64,000 nt of DNA from positions 25,066 through 89,065 of IMG/VR virus record IMGVR_UViG_3300044712_001401, one strand, 5' to 3'. Source of the stretch: a virus. The notes beneath the pieces are model-generated. The model made no database searches and was not told the origin of the DNA. It worked only from the letters and a program-made list of their open reading frames with translations. The first letter of the stretch is position 1. Each line of letters opens with the position of its first letter. Shown piece by piece: positions 15,577 to 24,871 of this stretch. Position numbers and translations under genes: made by a program.

Positions 15577-15957
15577 ATGGCTCGGAACCGTTTGTCCGGA
15601 ATCAACGTGGCGCAAGTGGTGCGTTACGTTTTGCAGGCTCCCGTCGATTCTTTCGATGCGCTGTTTAACGCGGTCGAAGCGTCCATGCAGCGGCTCGGAG
15701 TTCCGTCGAATCGACGAGCACTTCGCGACGTCGGGCACGCGAGCGTCACGATCAACTTGCGTTCGGTGATCGCGTGGGCGGAGGCACTGCCGACGCCGAC
15801 CGAGGACAACCCGATTGCGACGGAGACCGTCGACGCGCTGGTGCAAATTCACGCGGCATGCTCGACTCGCTATCGGGCATCCGGATACACGGCGAAGAAG
15901 CCGTCGGCCGAGGACGTGGCAGCCGTAAACGATTTGGGCGAACGCCAAGGCGAGTAG
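15577..15957 (+). CDS. Hypothetical head-module protein
   Basis: 126 residues from ATG 15577 with TTAGGAG ten bases upstream. Mostly helical: VAQVVRYVLQAPVDSFDALF, ASMQRLGVPSN, then a region ending VAAVNDLGERQGE. It precedes the protease-ATPase fusion by 68 bases. Unknown function. Confidence 0.6.
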   Translation: MARNRLSGINVAQVVRYVLQAPVDSFDALFNAVEASMQRLGVPSNRRALRDVGHASVTINLRSVIAWAEALPTPTEDNPIATETVDALVQIHAACSTRYRASGYTAKKPSAEDVAAVNDLGERQGE

Positions 15958-16025
15958 ATGCCGGGCGAGCGTCGGTTCGGCTCCAAAAGTTGGGACGTCT
16001 GATTCGGGTCTGGAGGATTAACGCG

Positions 16026-18794
16026 ATGTCGATTCACGAACGGTTGGTGGAGTCGCTCAAGGCGCGAGCCGTGGCGCGCGCGGGCAAGTCGGCGAACGCG
16101 TTCGGCTATGGAATCGGTTTGGCCGAAGCGTACGTCGCTCGCGCGTTTGATGAGCTTGGCTTTGGCGAGACAATCGCAGGAGCCAAGCGAGCGGACATTC
16201 TCGCGGCATCGTCCGGCAAGTTGGTGTACTGCCAACCGGAACTGGAGATTTTCCGCAAGACGACGCGGTCCTCTCAATTTGCGGAGCTACTTCCGGACGG
16301 AATCAAAGCCCCAGACAACACGCTCTTGGTCTTTCAGAACGTGGTGACGACGCCACGCATCGATCGCGACAAAGACGTCTTGGAAACGTCTGGCGGAATG
16401 CTTGACCCGAAGGCTCCGCTGTTGTGGCAGCACCTATACAATCTGCCGCTCGGTCCGGTGCTCGCGACGATTGAGCACACCCCCAAGGCGCTCAAGGTCG
16501 CGTGCGCAATTGTCGACGTCAACGATCTCACATCGGACGCGGCGAAATTTGTGGAGGCGGGGGTGCTCCGTATCTCGCACGGATTCCGGGCGTTGGAGTG
16601 GGACCAGCGCAAGGCGGAGCCGGGGGACGCGATGGGCGAACCGGGCTATCACATCACCAAGTTTGAGATAATGGAAGTCTCGCTGGTTTCCGTTCCGTCG
16701 AACGTCGATGCCGTGATCGAGATGTACGCCAAGGGCTCGCTCTCGTCCGACGTCGCGAAGGCGTGGGCTCGCAAGTCGTACGATGCTCGCCATCGCTCGT
16801 GGCGCGGCGTGACGCTCGACGACGCGAGCCAGACGGCGGTGGCTCCGTCCGGAGTCAAGCGAGTCGTGATTGACGACGCGACGCCGGCGAACGAGACGGA
16901 AGAACCGGCAATCGACTCCGGCGATGTTGATTCGATTTGGGGCAAGTCAATTCCGGGCGGCGCGAAGGCGTTCGACGTCCAACGGCAAAACTTGGAGGCG
17001 TCGCGATTGGAGTACGAGTGGGTGTCGCGTTATCTCGGCACCGAAATCAAGAACGTCACGAGCCGGGACGAGCGAGCGTCGGGGGTGTGGGTCGGTACGT
17101 TCTTGTATGGCGTAGAGGAGGCGTTGGTTGGGCTCGACGCCAAGCAGGATGACTTGCGAAATCTGACGGACGACGGCAAGGAGATGCCACCCGAGTTTGC
17201 GCACGTCGAGCTAAACTCGAAAACGAGCCGCTCGTTCGTCGTCGAGGGGCTGCGTTTTTTTAAGACGGCTCGCGGACATCTGGTCGTCAAGACGTATCGG
17301 ACGTGGCACGGCGTTGGTGTCTGCGCCTATGCGGCGGATCAGCAACTCGCAACCGACGTCATCGATTCAGCGTGGGCTCTCGGGCATCAGAAAAATCTGC
17401 TGCGCTACGAGGCTTTTTCTCTGTCGGGTGAGTTCTTGCCGGCGACGTCCGAGAAGTTTGACGGCTTGTTTTTGACGCCGGAAAACGAGGCGTCAGTGAA
17501 GCGAATCGTCCGCTTGCTCAACGAGAAGGGTGGCGATCTGCCGAATCGCGGAATGATCCTGGCCGGACCGCCGGGGACTGGCAAGACGCTTTCCTCGCGA
17601 ATCGTGCGCAACGAGGCGAACGCGACCTTCGTTTGGATTGCGGCGCGGGACTTTTCGCGATTTGGTGCGTACGGAACCTTCGGGATGGCGTTTGATTTGG
17701 CAAAGGCTCTCGGGCCGTGCGTCTTATGTTTCGAGGACATCGATTCGTGGATCGACGGATACTCGGTCGACCTGCTCAAGACGGAACTGGACGGAGTCGG
17801 GCGTAGTCGTGGCATCGTTACGATGCTATCGACGAATCATCACCAGCGGTTGCCAAAGGCTCTCGTCGATCGGCCGGGGCGGTTCCATGACGTCTTGGTG
17901 TTTGATTTGCCGGACGACGCGACGCGCGCGAAAATGATTGAACGGTGGCTGCCGGAACTTCCGGACGAGTCGCGGGCGCGAGTCGTGGAGCAAACCAAGG
18001 GCTACGCCGGCGCTCATGTTTTCGAGTTGTGCTACTTTGCTCGCGTGCTCGGCGACGACGAGAAGATGGCGGTGGATGCGGCGGTCGATGTCGCGTTGAA
18101 AAAGATCTCGCAAGCCCGCGAATTGGTGGGAGCCAAGTCGGGCGAATCGCTGCAAGTCAAGGCGGCGCGTCCCGTGGCATACAAGCGGCTCGCGTTCGGA
18201 GTCAAGTCGGCGGAGACTCCGAGCGGCGTGGCCGAGGCGGCTCCGCCGCTACCGACTGCGGACGAGACGGTGCTAGACGGCTCCGCACGCGTCCCTGACG
18301 CGTCGAGCGGTGATCCGGGCGACGACACGGCAGAGCCAACCGAAAGCGGCGAGGCGGGCGACGGTGCGTCCGAGACAGGCGAACCGCTTGTCGGCACGTC
18401 GGGCGACCTGGAGACTCCGAAACAATCCGGCGCGAACGTGAGAAAGGCCGGACGCGTCTTGAGCGAAAAGAACTTGACCGCGCTCAAGGAGTGCCAACAA
18501 GACATGGAGCACGTCATCGACAACGAGGAGCTAAGCCGTTCGGGGCTCGCGTTGATGGAGCGGTGCGTGGACAGAATCAAAACGGTGATTTCGACGGCTC
18601 AACCGGAAGTTGGGCCGGTCGTGGACCCGGCGTTGGCCGGGCAGGCGAGTGCGGCGGAGTCGCTCTCGGCAAAGAGTGCGTTTTCGTTGGCGCTGACGTT
18701 GTCATCGAAGCAAGAGCGTCGGCGATGGCGAGCCGCTCTCGATTCGGTGGTGGCTCGGGACGAAGACGATGACGTTATGGCGGATTTGATGTAA
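16026..18794 (+). CDS. Prohead protease (S78-like) fused to an AAA+ ATPase and a scaffold-like tail
   Basis: 922 residues from ATG 16026, several times the usual ~200 of a prohead protease. Residues ~80-230 are the HK97-type serine protease: TTPRIDRDKDVLETSGG, WQH (H136), RISHGF (S184) and MEVSLVSVPSN (E217). Residues ~490-690 are a canonical AAA+ module: Walker A GPPGTGKT (514-521), Walker B VLCFEDID (566-573), sensor region LSTNHHQRLP, and RPGRF (616-620). The C-terminus (around 810-860) has GRVLSEKNLTALKECQ, resembling scaffold/delta segments behind phage proteases. The major capsid gene follows. It may couple protein unfolding or threading to maturation cleavage; this is inference, but the fusion itself is read directly. 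Confidence 0.85.
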   Translation: MSIHERLVESLKARAVARAGKSANAFGYGIGLAEAYVARAFDELGFGETIAGAKRADILAASSGKLVYCQPELEIFRKTTRSSQFAELLPDGIKAPDNTLLVFQNVVTTPRIDRDKDVLETSGGMLDPKAPLLWQHLYNLPLGPVLATIEHTPKALKVACAIVDVNDLTSDAAKFVEAGVLRISHGFRALEWDQRKAEPGDAMGEPGYHITKFEIMEVSLVSVPSNVDAVIEMYAKGSLSSDVAKAWARKSYDARHRSWRGVTLDDASQTAVAPSGVKRVVIDDATPANETEEPAIDSGDVDSIWGKSIPGGAKAFDVQRQNLEASRLEYEWVSRYLGTEIKNVTSRDERASGVWVGTFLYGVEEALVGLDAKQDDLRNLTDDGKEMPPEFAHVELNSKTSRSFVVEGLRFFKTARGHLVVKTYRTWHGVGVCAYAADQQLATDVIDSAWALGHQKNLLRYEAFSLSGEFLPATSEKFDGLFLTPENEASVKRIVRLLNEKGGDLPNRGMILAGPPGTGKTLSSRIVRNEANATFVWIAARDFSRFGAYGTFGMAFDLAKALGPCVLCFEDIDSWIDGYSVDLLKTELDGVGRSRGIVTMLSTNHHQRLPKALVDRPGRFHDVLVFDLPDDATRAKMIERWLPELPDESRARVVEQTKGYAGAHVFELCYFARVLGDDEKMAVDAAVDVALKKISQARELVGAKSGESLQVKAARPVAYKRLAFGVKSAETPSGVAEAAPPLPTADETVLDGSARVPDASSGDPGDDTAEPTESGEAGDGASETGEPLVGTSGDLETPKQSGANVRKAGRVLSEKNLTALKECQQDMEHVIDNEELSRSGLALMERCVDRIKTVISTAQPEVGPVVDPALAGQASAAESLSAKSAFSLALTLSSKQERRRWRAALDSVVARDEDDDVMADLM

Positions 18795-18853
18795 GGCGTT
18801 TTCTCGCGGCGTCCTGGGGCGTCTCGGGTTTCTTTTTTATCGGGGAGCCAGTT

Positions 18854-20455
18854 ATGAAGATTACCGCCGGCCTGAAAACTTGGGCCGTCTCGAAGGGGCT
18901 CGCGGAAAACGCGAGCGAGTTGCAAATCAAGCGGTGCGTGGCGGACGCGTTAGCGGACGGCTCGCTCACGCATGATGATTATTTGGCGTTGACGTCGGAC
19001 GCACCGAACGCCGGCGCGAAGGCGTTGCTGGAGCGAATCGCGTCCTCGTTGGAGAGCGGCGTCAAGCCGGCGGCTGCGGAGGCCGGCGCGATCAAGGGCA
19101 GCGTCGGAGGAGCCACGCCGGAACCGAAGCGGGCGAAGCCGAGCGCGTTTGAGCGGGCGTTCTCGACGGCCGATGGCGACGACGAGCCGGAGCGGGTCGT
19201 CATCGAAGTCGTGGGCGTGCACGAGCGCTACGACAACACCCGCAAGTCGGCTCGCTTTCCCGAGCGGACGATGAAGGGGGCGAAGCACTCGCGCGCCGGG
19301 CAACTGGTGACCGAAGGCGGCGACCGTGGCGTGCGCACGATCGAGGAGCCGTCGGAGTTGGATCTTGCGCTCTGCGGGGCGTACGTCAAATTCTCGATTG
19401 CGTCGCAACTGGGCGGCGTGAATCGGGTTCCTCGCCCGCTCCGTATGACGGAGCACGATTCGCAGCTCATGCAGTACGCGTTGGCGAAGGCCAAGTGGGG
19501 CGGCGTGCTCCACGGGGAGGGGACGGACGTCGAGGGAGCCATCGGCGTGAAGGGGGCTTTGCTCACGCCGAGCCAGCAAAAGGCGCTGATCGACGACGCC
19601 ACGAGCGGCGGTCTCGAAATCGCGCCGATCGCGTTCGACGACGCGGTCATCATGACTCCGCTTTTGTTCTCCGAGTTCTACCAGCGGGTGAACACGGTCC
19701 CCATCACTCGCGGCCGGCGCATCGAGGGCGCGTCGATGGGCAACGTCACGATCTCGGGGACGGGCGGCGACGATACGAACATCCCGCTGTTCAACACCGC
19801 GAGTTTCATCGCGGCGTTCGACACGACGATCTTTCCGGTCAACGGAGCGGTCGAGATTGGGCTGGATTTCATTTCCGATTCGCCAATCGACGTGGCGAAT
19901 ACGGTGGTGCGTCAATACGGAAACGTGTTGCTCGCGTGGCTCGACGAGCAGGTATGCATCGGCGACGGAACGACGGAGCCGGAAGGCGTGCTGAACGCGT
20001 CGGGGACGACGTCGGTGAACGCGGAGAACGGCGCGGGCGGTCCTCCGACTGTCGGCGATTACGAGAACCTGTTGTTCGGCGTGGCAAAGGCGTTCAAGGC
20101 GGGGACGAGCCCCGACCGGATCACGTTCGGCGCGAACGAAACGACGTACCAGCGGGCACGCGGGATCGCGGTTTCGACGACGGATCAACGCCGGGTGTTC
20201 GGGATGACGCACGAGGATTACGTGCTGTTGAACCGCACGTTCGGCATCGGCGAGTTCTTTACGAATCGCCAATCCGTCTTTGTGAACTGGGCTCGCTATC
20301 GGATGTATCGTCGGCTCGGCCTGACGATCAAGGTGACGACCGAAGGCTCGACGCTCACGCGTAAGAACCTGATGTTGCTCACCGCGCGTGCTCGCTACGG
20401 CGGACAACTGGAAGACGGTGGCGCGGCGGCCGTTTGCGCTGACGGGCAATCGTAG
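18854..20455 (+). CDS. Major capsid protein (HK97 fold)
   Basis: 533 residues from ATG 18854. Residues 1-~110 are helical and charged, like a scaffolding delta domain that the upstream protease would remove. The remainder shows a typical HK97 order: an N-arm, FPERTMKGAKHSRAG, the long spine-helix region YALAKAKWGGVLHGEGTD, EFYQRVNTVPITRGRRIEGA, a VCIGDGTTEPEGVLN loop (the family's gDGtg-P-Gil segment), and a C-terminal RRLGLTIKVTTEGSTLTRKN. The position after the protease and before a terminator supports this. Confidence 0.9.
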   Translation: MKITAGLKTWAVSKGLAENASELQIKRCVADALADGSLTHDDYLALTSDAPNAGAKALLERIASSLESGVKPAAAEAGAIKGSVGGATPEPKRAKPSAFERAFSTADGDDEPERVVIEVVGVHERYDNTRKSARFPERTMKGAKHSRAGQLVTEGGDRGVRTIEEPSELDLALCGAYVKFSIASQLGGVNRVPRPLRMTEHDSQLMQYALAKAKWGGVLHGEGTDVEGAIGVKGALLTPSQQKALIDDATSGGLEIAPIAFDDAVIMTPLLFSEFYQRVNTVPITRGRRIEGASMGNVTISGTGGDDTNIPLFNTASFIAAFDTTIFPVNGAVEIGLDFISDSPIDVANTVVRQYGNVLLAWLDEQVCIGDGTTEPEGVLNASGTTSVNAENGAGGPPTVGDYENLLFGVAKAFKAGTSPDRITFGANETTYQRARGIAVSTTDQRRVFGMTHEDYVLLNRTFGIGEFFTNRQSVFVNWARYRMYRRLGLTIKVTTEGSTLTRKNLMLLTARARYGGQLEDGGAAAVCADGQS

Positions 20456-20596
20456 TCGAAGCGGTCGCGGGCGTTGCTCGCGGCGACAAACTAGGCGAGG
20501 CGCGACCGTAGGTGTTGCGTCTCGCGTTCGAGTCTGGCACGATGCCGGGGCGAAAGCGCCGGGTTGCAGTTTTTCCGTCGGCTGCCTCACGGCGTT

Positions 20597-20628
20597 CCGC
20601 TCGGCATCATGCCGGGCGGTTTTCTTTT
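20597..20628 (+). terminator. Terminator downstream of the major capsid gene
   Basis: CCGCTCGGC (20597-20605) and GCCGGGCGG (20611-20619) pair over nine positions with a five-base loop, followed by TTTTCTTTT (20620-20628). It probably sets off high capsid expression from the decoration genes. It also argues that the next gene starts at GTG 20660 and not at ATG 20630. Confidence 0.7.
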
Positions 20629-20659
20629 CATGGCGACGGAGCAAGACGGAGAATCTTAC

Positions 20660-21262
20660 GTGGCAAACGAACCACAAAACACGTCGGCCGAGCAAGACCG
20701 GGCCGTGCGGGCTCGCAGTGGCGGGCCGGCGTTCGTCGTCGAGTTTGGCGACGACAACTGCCGGACGATTACGATTAACACGCTCAAGCTCCGAGTACGT
20801 GGGCGGTTCTCGTCATCGGTGCTCCACAAGCGGCCGATGGGCGGGCGAGATATGGGGCAAGCCATGAATCGGATGCCGGACATCCCTGGCATGCGATTGA
20901 GCTTTGACCCGCGAACCAAGACGTGTCGATTGTACGACCCGTTGGAGGCGGACAAGACGTTACTCGATCGCGTCAATTCAGCGGCGGAGGGCGTTCCGGC
21001 GATCATCAAGTCGGGCGGACGGTTTACGTTTGTGCCGGCGTCCGAGCATGACTTCTCAGACCCCGACCGGCTCAAGACGCTGCTCGTCGAGTTGCTAAAC
21101 AAGGTCGAGTCCGGTTCGTGCGTTGTGGTCGAAGGCGAGCTACCAACGCGGGACCAACTGACCAAAATTCCGGGACGTCGCCTGCACGATCCGTGGAATT
21201 CGTCGGCGACGAAGCCACGCTACTCGGACGAGGCGGAGGAAGCTCTCCACGCGGCGGAGTAG
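20660..21262 (+). CDS. Hypothetical protein after major capsid
   Basis: 200 residues from GTG 20660, preceded by ACGGAGA. Hydrophilic N-terminus, then strands (AFVVEFGDDNCRTITINTL) and a C-terminal helix-rich part (DRLKTLLVELLNKVESGS) ending in an acidic tail. Possible capsid accessory by position; no family recognised. Confidence 0.6.
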   Translation: MANEPQNTSAEQDRAVRARSGGPAFVVEFGDDNCRTITINTLKLRVRGRFSSSVLHKRPMGGRDMGQAMNRMPDIPGMRLSFDPRTKTCRLYDPLEADKTLLDRVNSAAEGVPAIIKSGGRFTFVPASEHDFSDPDRLKTLLVELLNKVESGSCVVVEGELPTRDQLTKIPGRRLHDPWNSSATKPRYSDEAEEALHAAE

Positions 21263-21298
21263 GAATCGCTCGCGACTCGCGAGAGAAAGACAGGACGC

Positions 21299-21454
21299 AT
21301 GAGCGCGAAGACGATGGAGCCGCAGAAGAACGCGGCGGGACCGTGCCGAGTTTGCGGCGGACGTAAGACGGTCGATGGTCCCGGTGGAAAAAAAGTCCCG
21401 TGCGTCGCGTGTCGCGGCACGGGACGTAATGGTGTCTCGACTCAAAACAAGTAG
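21299..21454 (+). CDS. Mini zinc-finger protein (DnaJ-like CxxCxGxG)
   Basis: 51 residues from ATG 21299. Two cysteine pairs, CRVCGGR and CVACRGTGRNG, form the classic DnaJ-type zinc knuckle. It lies between the capsid accessory and the 21470 gene on the same strand with no other open frame. The same module occurs inside the proteins at 5853 and 51074. Likely a zinc-stabilised adaptor or chaperone-like peptide; role unknown. Confidence 0.6.
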   Translation: MSAKTMEPQKNAAGPCRVCGGRKTVDGPGGKKVPCVACRGTGRNGVSTQNK

Positions 21455-21469
21455 CTTTAGGAGATGACG

Positions 21470-22030
21470 ATGACTCCTGCACAACTGGCGACGCTCAAGG
21501 CGGATATTCTCGCCAATCCCAACGTCAACACGATTCCGCGCAATCCCGATGGGTTCGTCTCGATTGCGGCTTGGTACAACCAAACGGCGGCTCCCGATTT
21601 CGTCGTCTGGCGAACCGACGTTCCGGTGGAAGACATTCAGAACGCCATCGTCTATGCCAATATGACTCCGGCTCAGGCGATTCCGGCGGGGCCAACGAAC
21701 GACATCCTCGCGTGGCAGTCACGGGCGCTCGCGGCGCAGGGAAAGCAGTTCAACCTGCAAAATCTGCTGCTCGGGCGAACAACGGTGAACGCGTCGCGAA
21801 CCAATATTCGCGCGGCGTTCCAGGACTGTCTCACGGGATTGCCGACGAAGGCGGACGGGACGACGCAGGCGGCCGGCTGGGCGGCGGTGCAAACGGCAAT
21901 GCAACGTTTGGCAACGAACGGCGAAAAGCTCTACGCGACCGGAGACGGAGCCGGCGGGGCTCCCGATACGATGACCTTCGAGGGGGCGGTGCAAGGTCAA
22001 GACGTCGAAGCGGCGTTGGCGTTGCCCTAG
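21470..22030 (+). CDS. Conserved-type phage virion-module protein
   Basis: 186 residues. TTTAGGAG ends at 21463, favouring ATG 21470 over ATG 21464. Its layout (MTPAQLATLKADILANPNV, a WRTDVPVEDIQNAI block, FNLQNLL, NIRAAFQDCL, EKLYATGDGAGGAPDTMTF) is one I associate with hypothetical proteins in the head-tail region of many tailed phages. Mostly helical and soluble. Function is not established. Confidence 0.6.
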   Translation: MTPAQLATLKADILANPNVNTIPRNPDGFVSIAAWYNQTAAPDFVVWRTDVPVEDIQNAIVYANMTPAQAIPAGPTNDILAWQSRALAAQGKQFNLQNLLLGRTTVNASRTNIRAAFQDCLTGLPTKADGTTQAAGWAAVQTAMQRLATNGEKLYATGDGAGGAPDTMTFEGAVQGQDVEAALALP

Positions 22031-22090
22031 TCGTCGGAGCCACGAGCGGACGGGCGTAGAGTTGGCGTCTCAAGCAACGAGGGAAAGATC

Positions 22091-22897
22091 GTGGGTAGCA
22101 TCTCCATCAATGGATTCGGAAACGCGGCGTTGCTCCGCTCTCCGTCGCTCGACGACGTGACGATTGAGCTGTTCGGAGTTTGTCGTCGATGTCGGCTCTA
22201 TCACAAAATCAGAGCGAACCCGATGTCGTTCGGGTCGCTCGCGTTCGATTGGCAGCACAAGCACCGATTGTGCGAATTGGAGACTCCCGGCTCCGTCGAG
22301 TTCATTTCGCCACGGCGAACGATGCCAAGGAATTTCGACGATCGGATTTACAATCGGCTCGGGTATGGTCCGCAATGGCTCGACTGGCGGCCGAATGCGG
22401 ACGTGAAGTTGGCGTACGCGGCAGACGCGGCGATGACGATGGACCTTTCAGCTCTCAACTCGTCGTCGACGTTTACGCTCGGCCGAGAGTCGACGGCGGT
22501 CGACAATACGGCCAATCTCTATCTCGACTTCCGGATCACCGGAACCTACATAGCGGGCACTACGCCGACGACTCCTGCCGAGACTCGTTTGTATTTGATT
22601 ATACCAACCGATGACACCCCTGCGTGGCCAGACGTGTTCGACGGGACGGATAGCAATGAAACCGTCACGAATTCAAACATACTTGATACGCTCCCGATGT
22701 TGTGGTCTGGAACCGTTGGTACGACATCCAATCAGACGTATCCAATTATCTCAGCGATGACGGTCGCGCAAGTGCTCGGTTTTTGCCCATCGCGGTGGGG
22801 ACTGTTCTTTACTCACTTTCACACCGCCGCTCTCAAGACCGATGCGGGAAATACTAACTCGATCTACCGTCAAGGTCTTTACGCCACGGTGATTTAG
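22091..22897 (+). CDS. Putative virion/decoration protein
   Basis: 268 residues from GTG 22091 with GGGAAAG upstream. The N-terminal 70 residues contain CRRCRLYH plus a later LCELE, suggesting a metal site. The C-terminal 170 are beta-rich with repeated Thr/Asn strands (NLYLDFRITGTYIAG; FTHFHTAALKTDAGN). No membrane segments. Its stop shares a base with the LamG gene start, so the two are coupled. A decoration or head-fibre base is plausible by context. Confidence 0.55.
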   Translation: MGSISINGFGNAALLRSPSLDDVTIELFGVCRRCRLYHKIRANPMSFGSLAFDWQHKHRLCELETPGSVEFISPRRTMPRNFDDRIYNRLGYGPQWLDWRPNADVKLAYAADAAMTMDLSALNSSSTFTLGRESTAVDNTANLYLDFRITGTYIAGTTPTTPAETRLYLIIPTDDTPAWPDVFDGTDSNETVTNSNILDTLPMLWSGTVGTTSNQTYPIISAMTVAQVLGFCPSRWGLFFTHFHTAALKTDAGNTNSIYRQGLYATVI

Positions 22898-24861
22898 TGC
22901 TCACGCAAGGCGTACCCTACAATCTTGGCGGACCGATCGAGCCGCAGCACCCGTTGCATCGGGGGCTCGTCTCGCATTTCATTTGTTTGCCTGGATTGAT
23001 GGGCGGAGCGAGGCTGCAAAATAGAATAGCTCCGCACCGCTATGCTCGTTTCGTGACCAATACGACGCGACCTTCGTGGTGGTCGTCGTTTGGACGAACG
23101 GCCGGCGCTGGCTCGATCAAGTTTCAGCATAGCTCGACGAACGGCGGCTATCTCGACCAGGACTATACGGGAATCTCCGCGTATCCGTTATCGCTCGCGG
23201 CGTGGGTGTACTGCGGAGGCATCACCGATACGTTCTACCGTGCGATCCTGACGGTCGGCTCCGACGGGTCGAATCGTGGCTGGTGTAATATCGTCGTTCG
23301 CGGGACCACATCGACTTCGATGCGGTTTGGGATGACGACAGACAACAACGACGTAGGTGGTGGATCGGCGGCCGATACAAGCACGACAAATTACTCATCC
23401 GCATGGCATCACGTAGTGGGGGTCTGGGAGTCAGCAACATCGAGAAAACTGTACGTCGACGGGCTGCTGCTTGCGACCTATACGTCGTCAGTCACGCTTG
23501 CCGCTGGAATCGCGACCGGTTCAACGTGGCTCGGCGCGCAGAACCTTCGCGGGTCTGTCTCTGGCAATACATCGCTGACCGGCTACGCAGACGATTGGAG
23601 AGTTTGGAATCGCGGCTTGTCGTCGTCGGAGGTTTGGACGCTTTACAATCTCACTCGCGTAGGTAGCCCCATGCGCTACGTGCGAGGATGTCGGATTAGT
23701 TCGATTTTGCTCGACGGAGACACGGCGGTTTCGAGCCAATCATCTTCGCTTAGCTCGCTCTCGTCTTCGCGTTCGTCGTCTTCGCGTTCGTCGCTTAGCT
23801 CGCTCTCATCGTTGTCGAGCCTGTCGAGTTCGTCGCGTTCGTCCTCGTCGATTAGCTCGCTCTCATCGTTGTCGAGCCTGTCGAGTTCGTCGCGTTCGTC
23901 CTCGTCGATTAGCTCGCTCTCGTCGTTGTCGTCGTCGAGCGTGTCGAGCCTTAGTAGCTTGTCGAGCCTGTCGACGTCTTCGCGTTCGTCGTCGTCTCGC
24001 TCGTCGTCGTCGATATCGAGCGTGTCGAGTCTCTCGACGTTGTCGAGTCAATCGAGTTCGTCGCTGTCGAGCCTGTCAAGCCAATCGAGTTCGTCGCGGT
24101 CGTCGAGTTCGTCGCTCTCGTCGCTGTCGTCGCTGTCGAGTTCGTCTCGCTCGTCGTCGAGCGTGTCGAGCCCAAGCAGTTTATCAACGCAGTCATCGCA
24201 GTCGACGTCGAGCCTGTCGAGCTTGTCGAGTGCGTCGAGCGCGTCGGTGATATCGCTATCGACTCCGTCAAGTCAGTCCAGTTTTTCGAGTTCGTCGCGG
24301 TCGAGTTCGTCTCGGTCGAGTTCGTCTCGTTCGTCGTCGTCTCGTTCGTCGTCGTCTTCGCTTAGCTCGCTTTCGTCGTTCTCGTCCTCGTCGCGGTCCT
24401 CGTCGTCGCTGTCGAGCGCGTCGAGCGTGTCGAGCCTGTCTAGCCAATCGTCGTCGCTCTCGTCCGTCTCGTCGCTTAGCTCGCTCTCGTCGTCGAGCGT
24501 GTCGAGCATTTCAAGTGCATCGAGTTCGTCTCGCTCGTCGCTGTCGAGTTTATCAAGCCTGTCGAGTTCGTCGCGGTCGTCGTCGTCGCTTAGCTCATTG
24601 TCGAGCCAATCAAGCTCGTCGGTTTCTTCGTCGAGCGCGTCGAGCGTGTCGAGCCTGTCTACCCAATCGGTTAACTCGTCGTCGTTCTCATCGTCGCTCT
24701 CGTCCGTCTCGTCGTCGTCTGTCTCGTCGTCGAGCACGTCCGACGCGTTCGGTGGGCATCCGTGGCCTGGATACGCGACGGCTGCGGGGCGGACCGGAGA
24801 AAATGACGGGGGCGGATACGCGACGGTGTCGGGCGGCTATAGCGGCGTTGTTGTTCGCTAG
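22897..24861 (+). CDS. LamG-type adhesin with very long Ser-rich domain
   Basis: 654 residues from GTG 22897. Residues ~20-250 are a concanavalin-like LamG/laminin-G fold: HRGLVSHFICLPGLMGG, PLSLAAWVYCGG, AWHHVVGVWESATSRKLYVD, GYADDWRVWNRGLSSSEV. Residues ~280-620 consist almost wholly of serine with L, R, V, Q and T spacers. A short Gly-rich end (GGGYATVSGGYSGVVVR) follows. LamG domains bind glycans, so this is probably a head fibre or surface adhesin held on a long flexible stalk. The stalk is a candidate glycosylation substrate for the phage's glycosyltransferases. Confidence 0.75.
   Translation: MLTQGVPYNLGGPIEPQHPLHRGLVSHFICLPGLMGGARLQNRIAPHRYARFVTNTTRPSWWSSFGRTAGAGSIKFQHSSTNGGYLDQDYTGISAYPLSLAAWVYCGGITDTFYRAILTVGSDGSNRGWCNIVVRGTTSTSMRFGMTTDNNDVGGGSAADTSTTNYSSAWHHVVGVWESATSRKLYVDGLLLATYTSSVTLAAGIATGSTWLGAQNLRGSVSGNTSLTGYADDWRVWNRGLSSSEVWTLYNLTRVGSPMRYVRGCRISSILLDGDTAVSSQSSSLSSLSSSRSSSSRSSLSSLSSLSSLSSSSRSSSSISSLSSLSSLSSSSRSSSSISSLSSLSSSSVSSLSSLSSLSTSSRSSSSRSSSSISSVSSLSTLSSQSSSSLSSLSSQSSSSRSSSSSLSSLSSLSSSSRSSSSVSSPSSLSTQSSQSTSSLSSLSSASSASVISLSTPSSQSSFSSSSRSSSSRSSSSRSSSSRSSSSSLSSLSSFSSSSRSSSSLSSASSVSSLSSQSSSLSSVSSLSSLSSSSVSSISSASSSSRSSLSSLSSLSSSSRSSSSLSSLSSQSSSSVSSSSASSVSSLSTQSVNSSSFSSSLSSVSSSSVSSSSTSDAFGGHPWPGYATAAGRTGENDGGGYATVSGGYSGVVVR
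23727..24744 (+). repeat. Serine-codon low-complexity repeat (~1 kb)
   Basis: Continuous TCG/AGC repeat with a ~57-base near-exact duplication starting at about 23806 and 23863 (TCGTTGTCGAGCCTGTCGAG in both). Encodes the stalk of the LamG adhesin. The complementary strand reads as Asp/Leu-rich, which yields spurious antisense frames. Confidence 0.75.
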
Positions 24862-24871
24862 GAGGTGTGTT

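Noticed and set aside
15958-16002. Tiny frame MPGERRFGSKSWDV before the protease gene
   Set aside because: Only 14 codons, no ribosome site; not supported.
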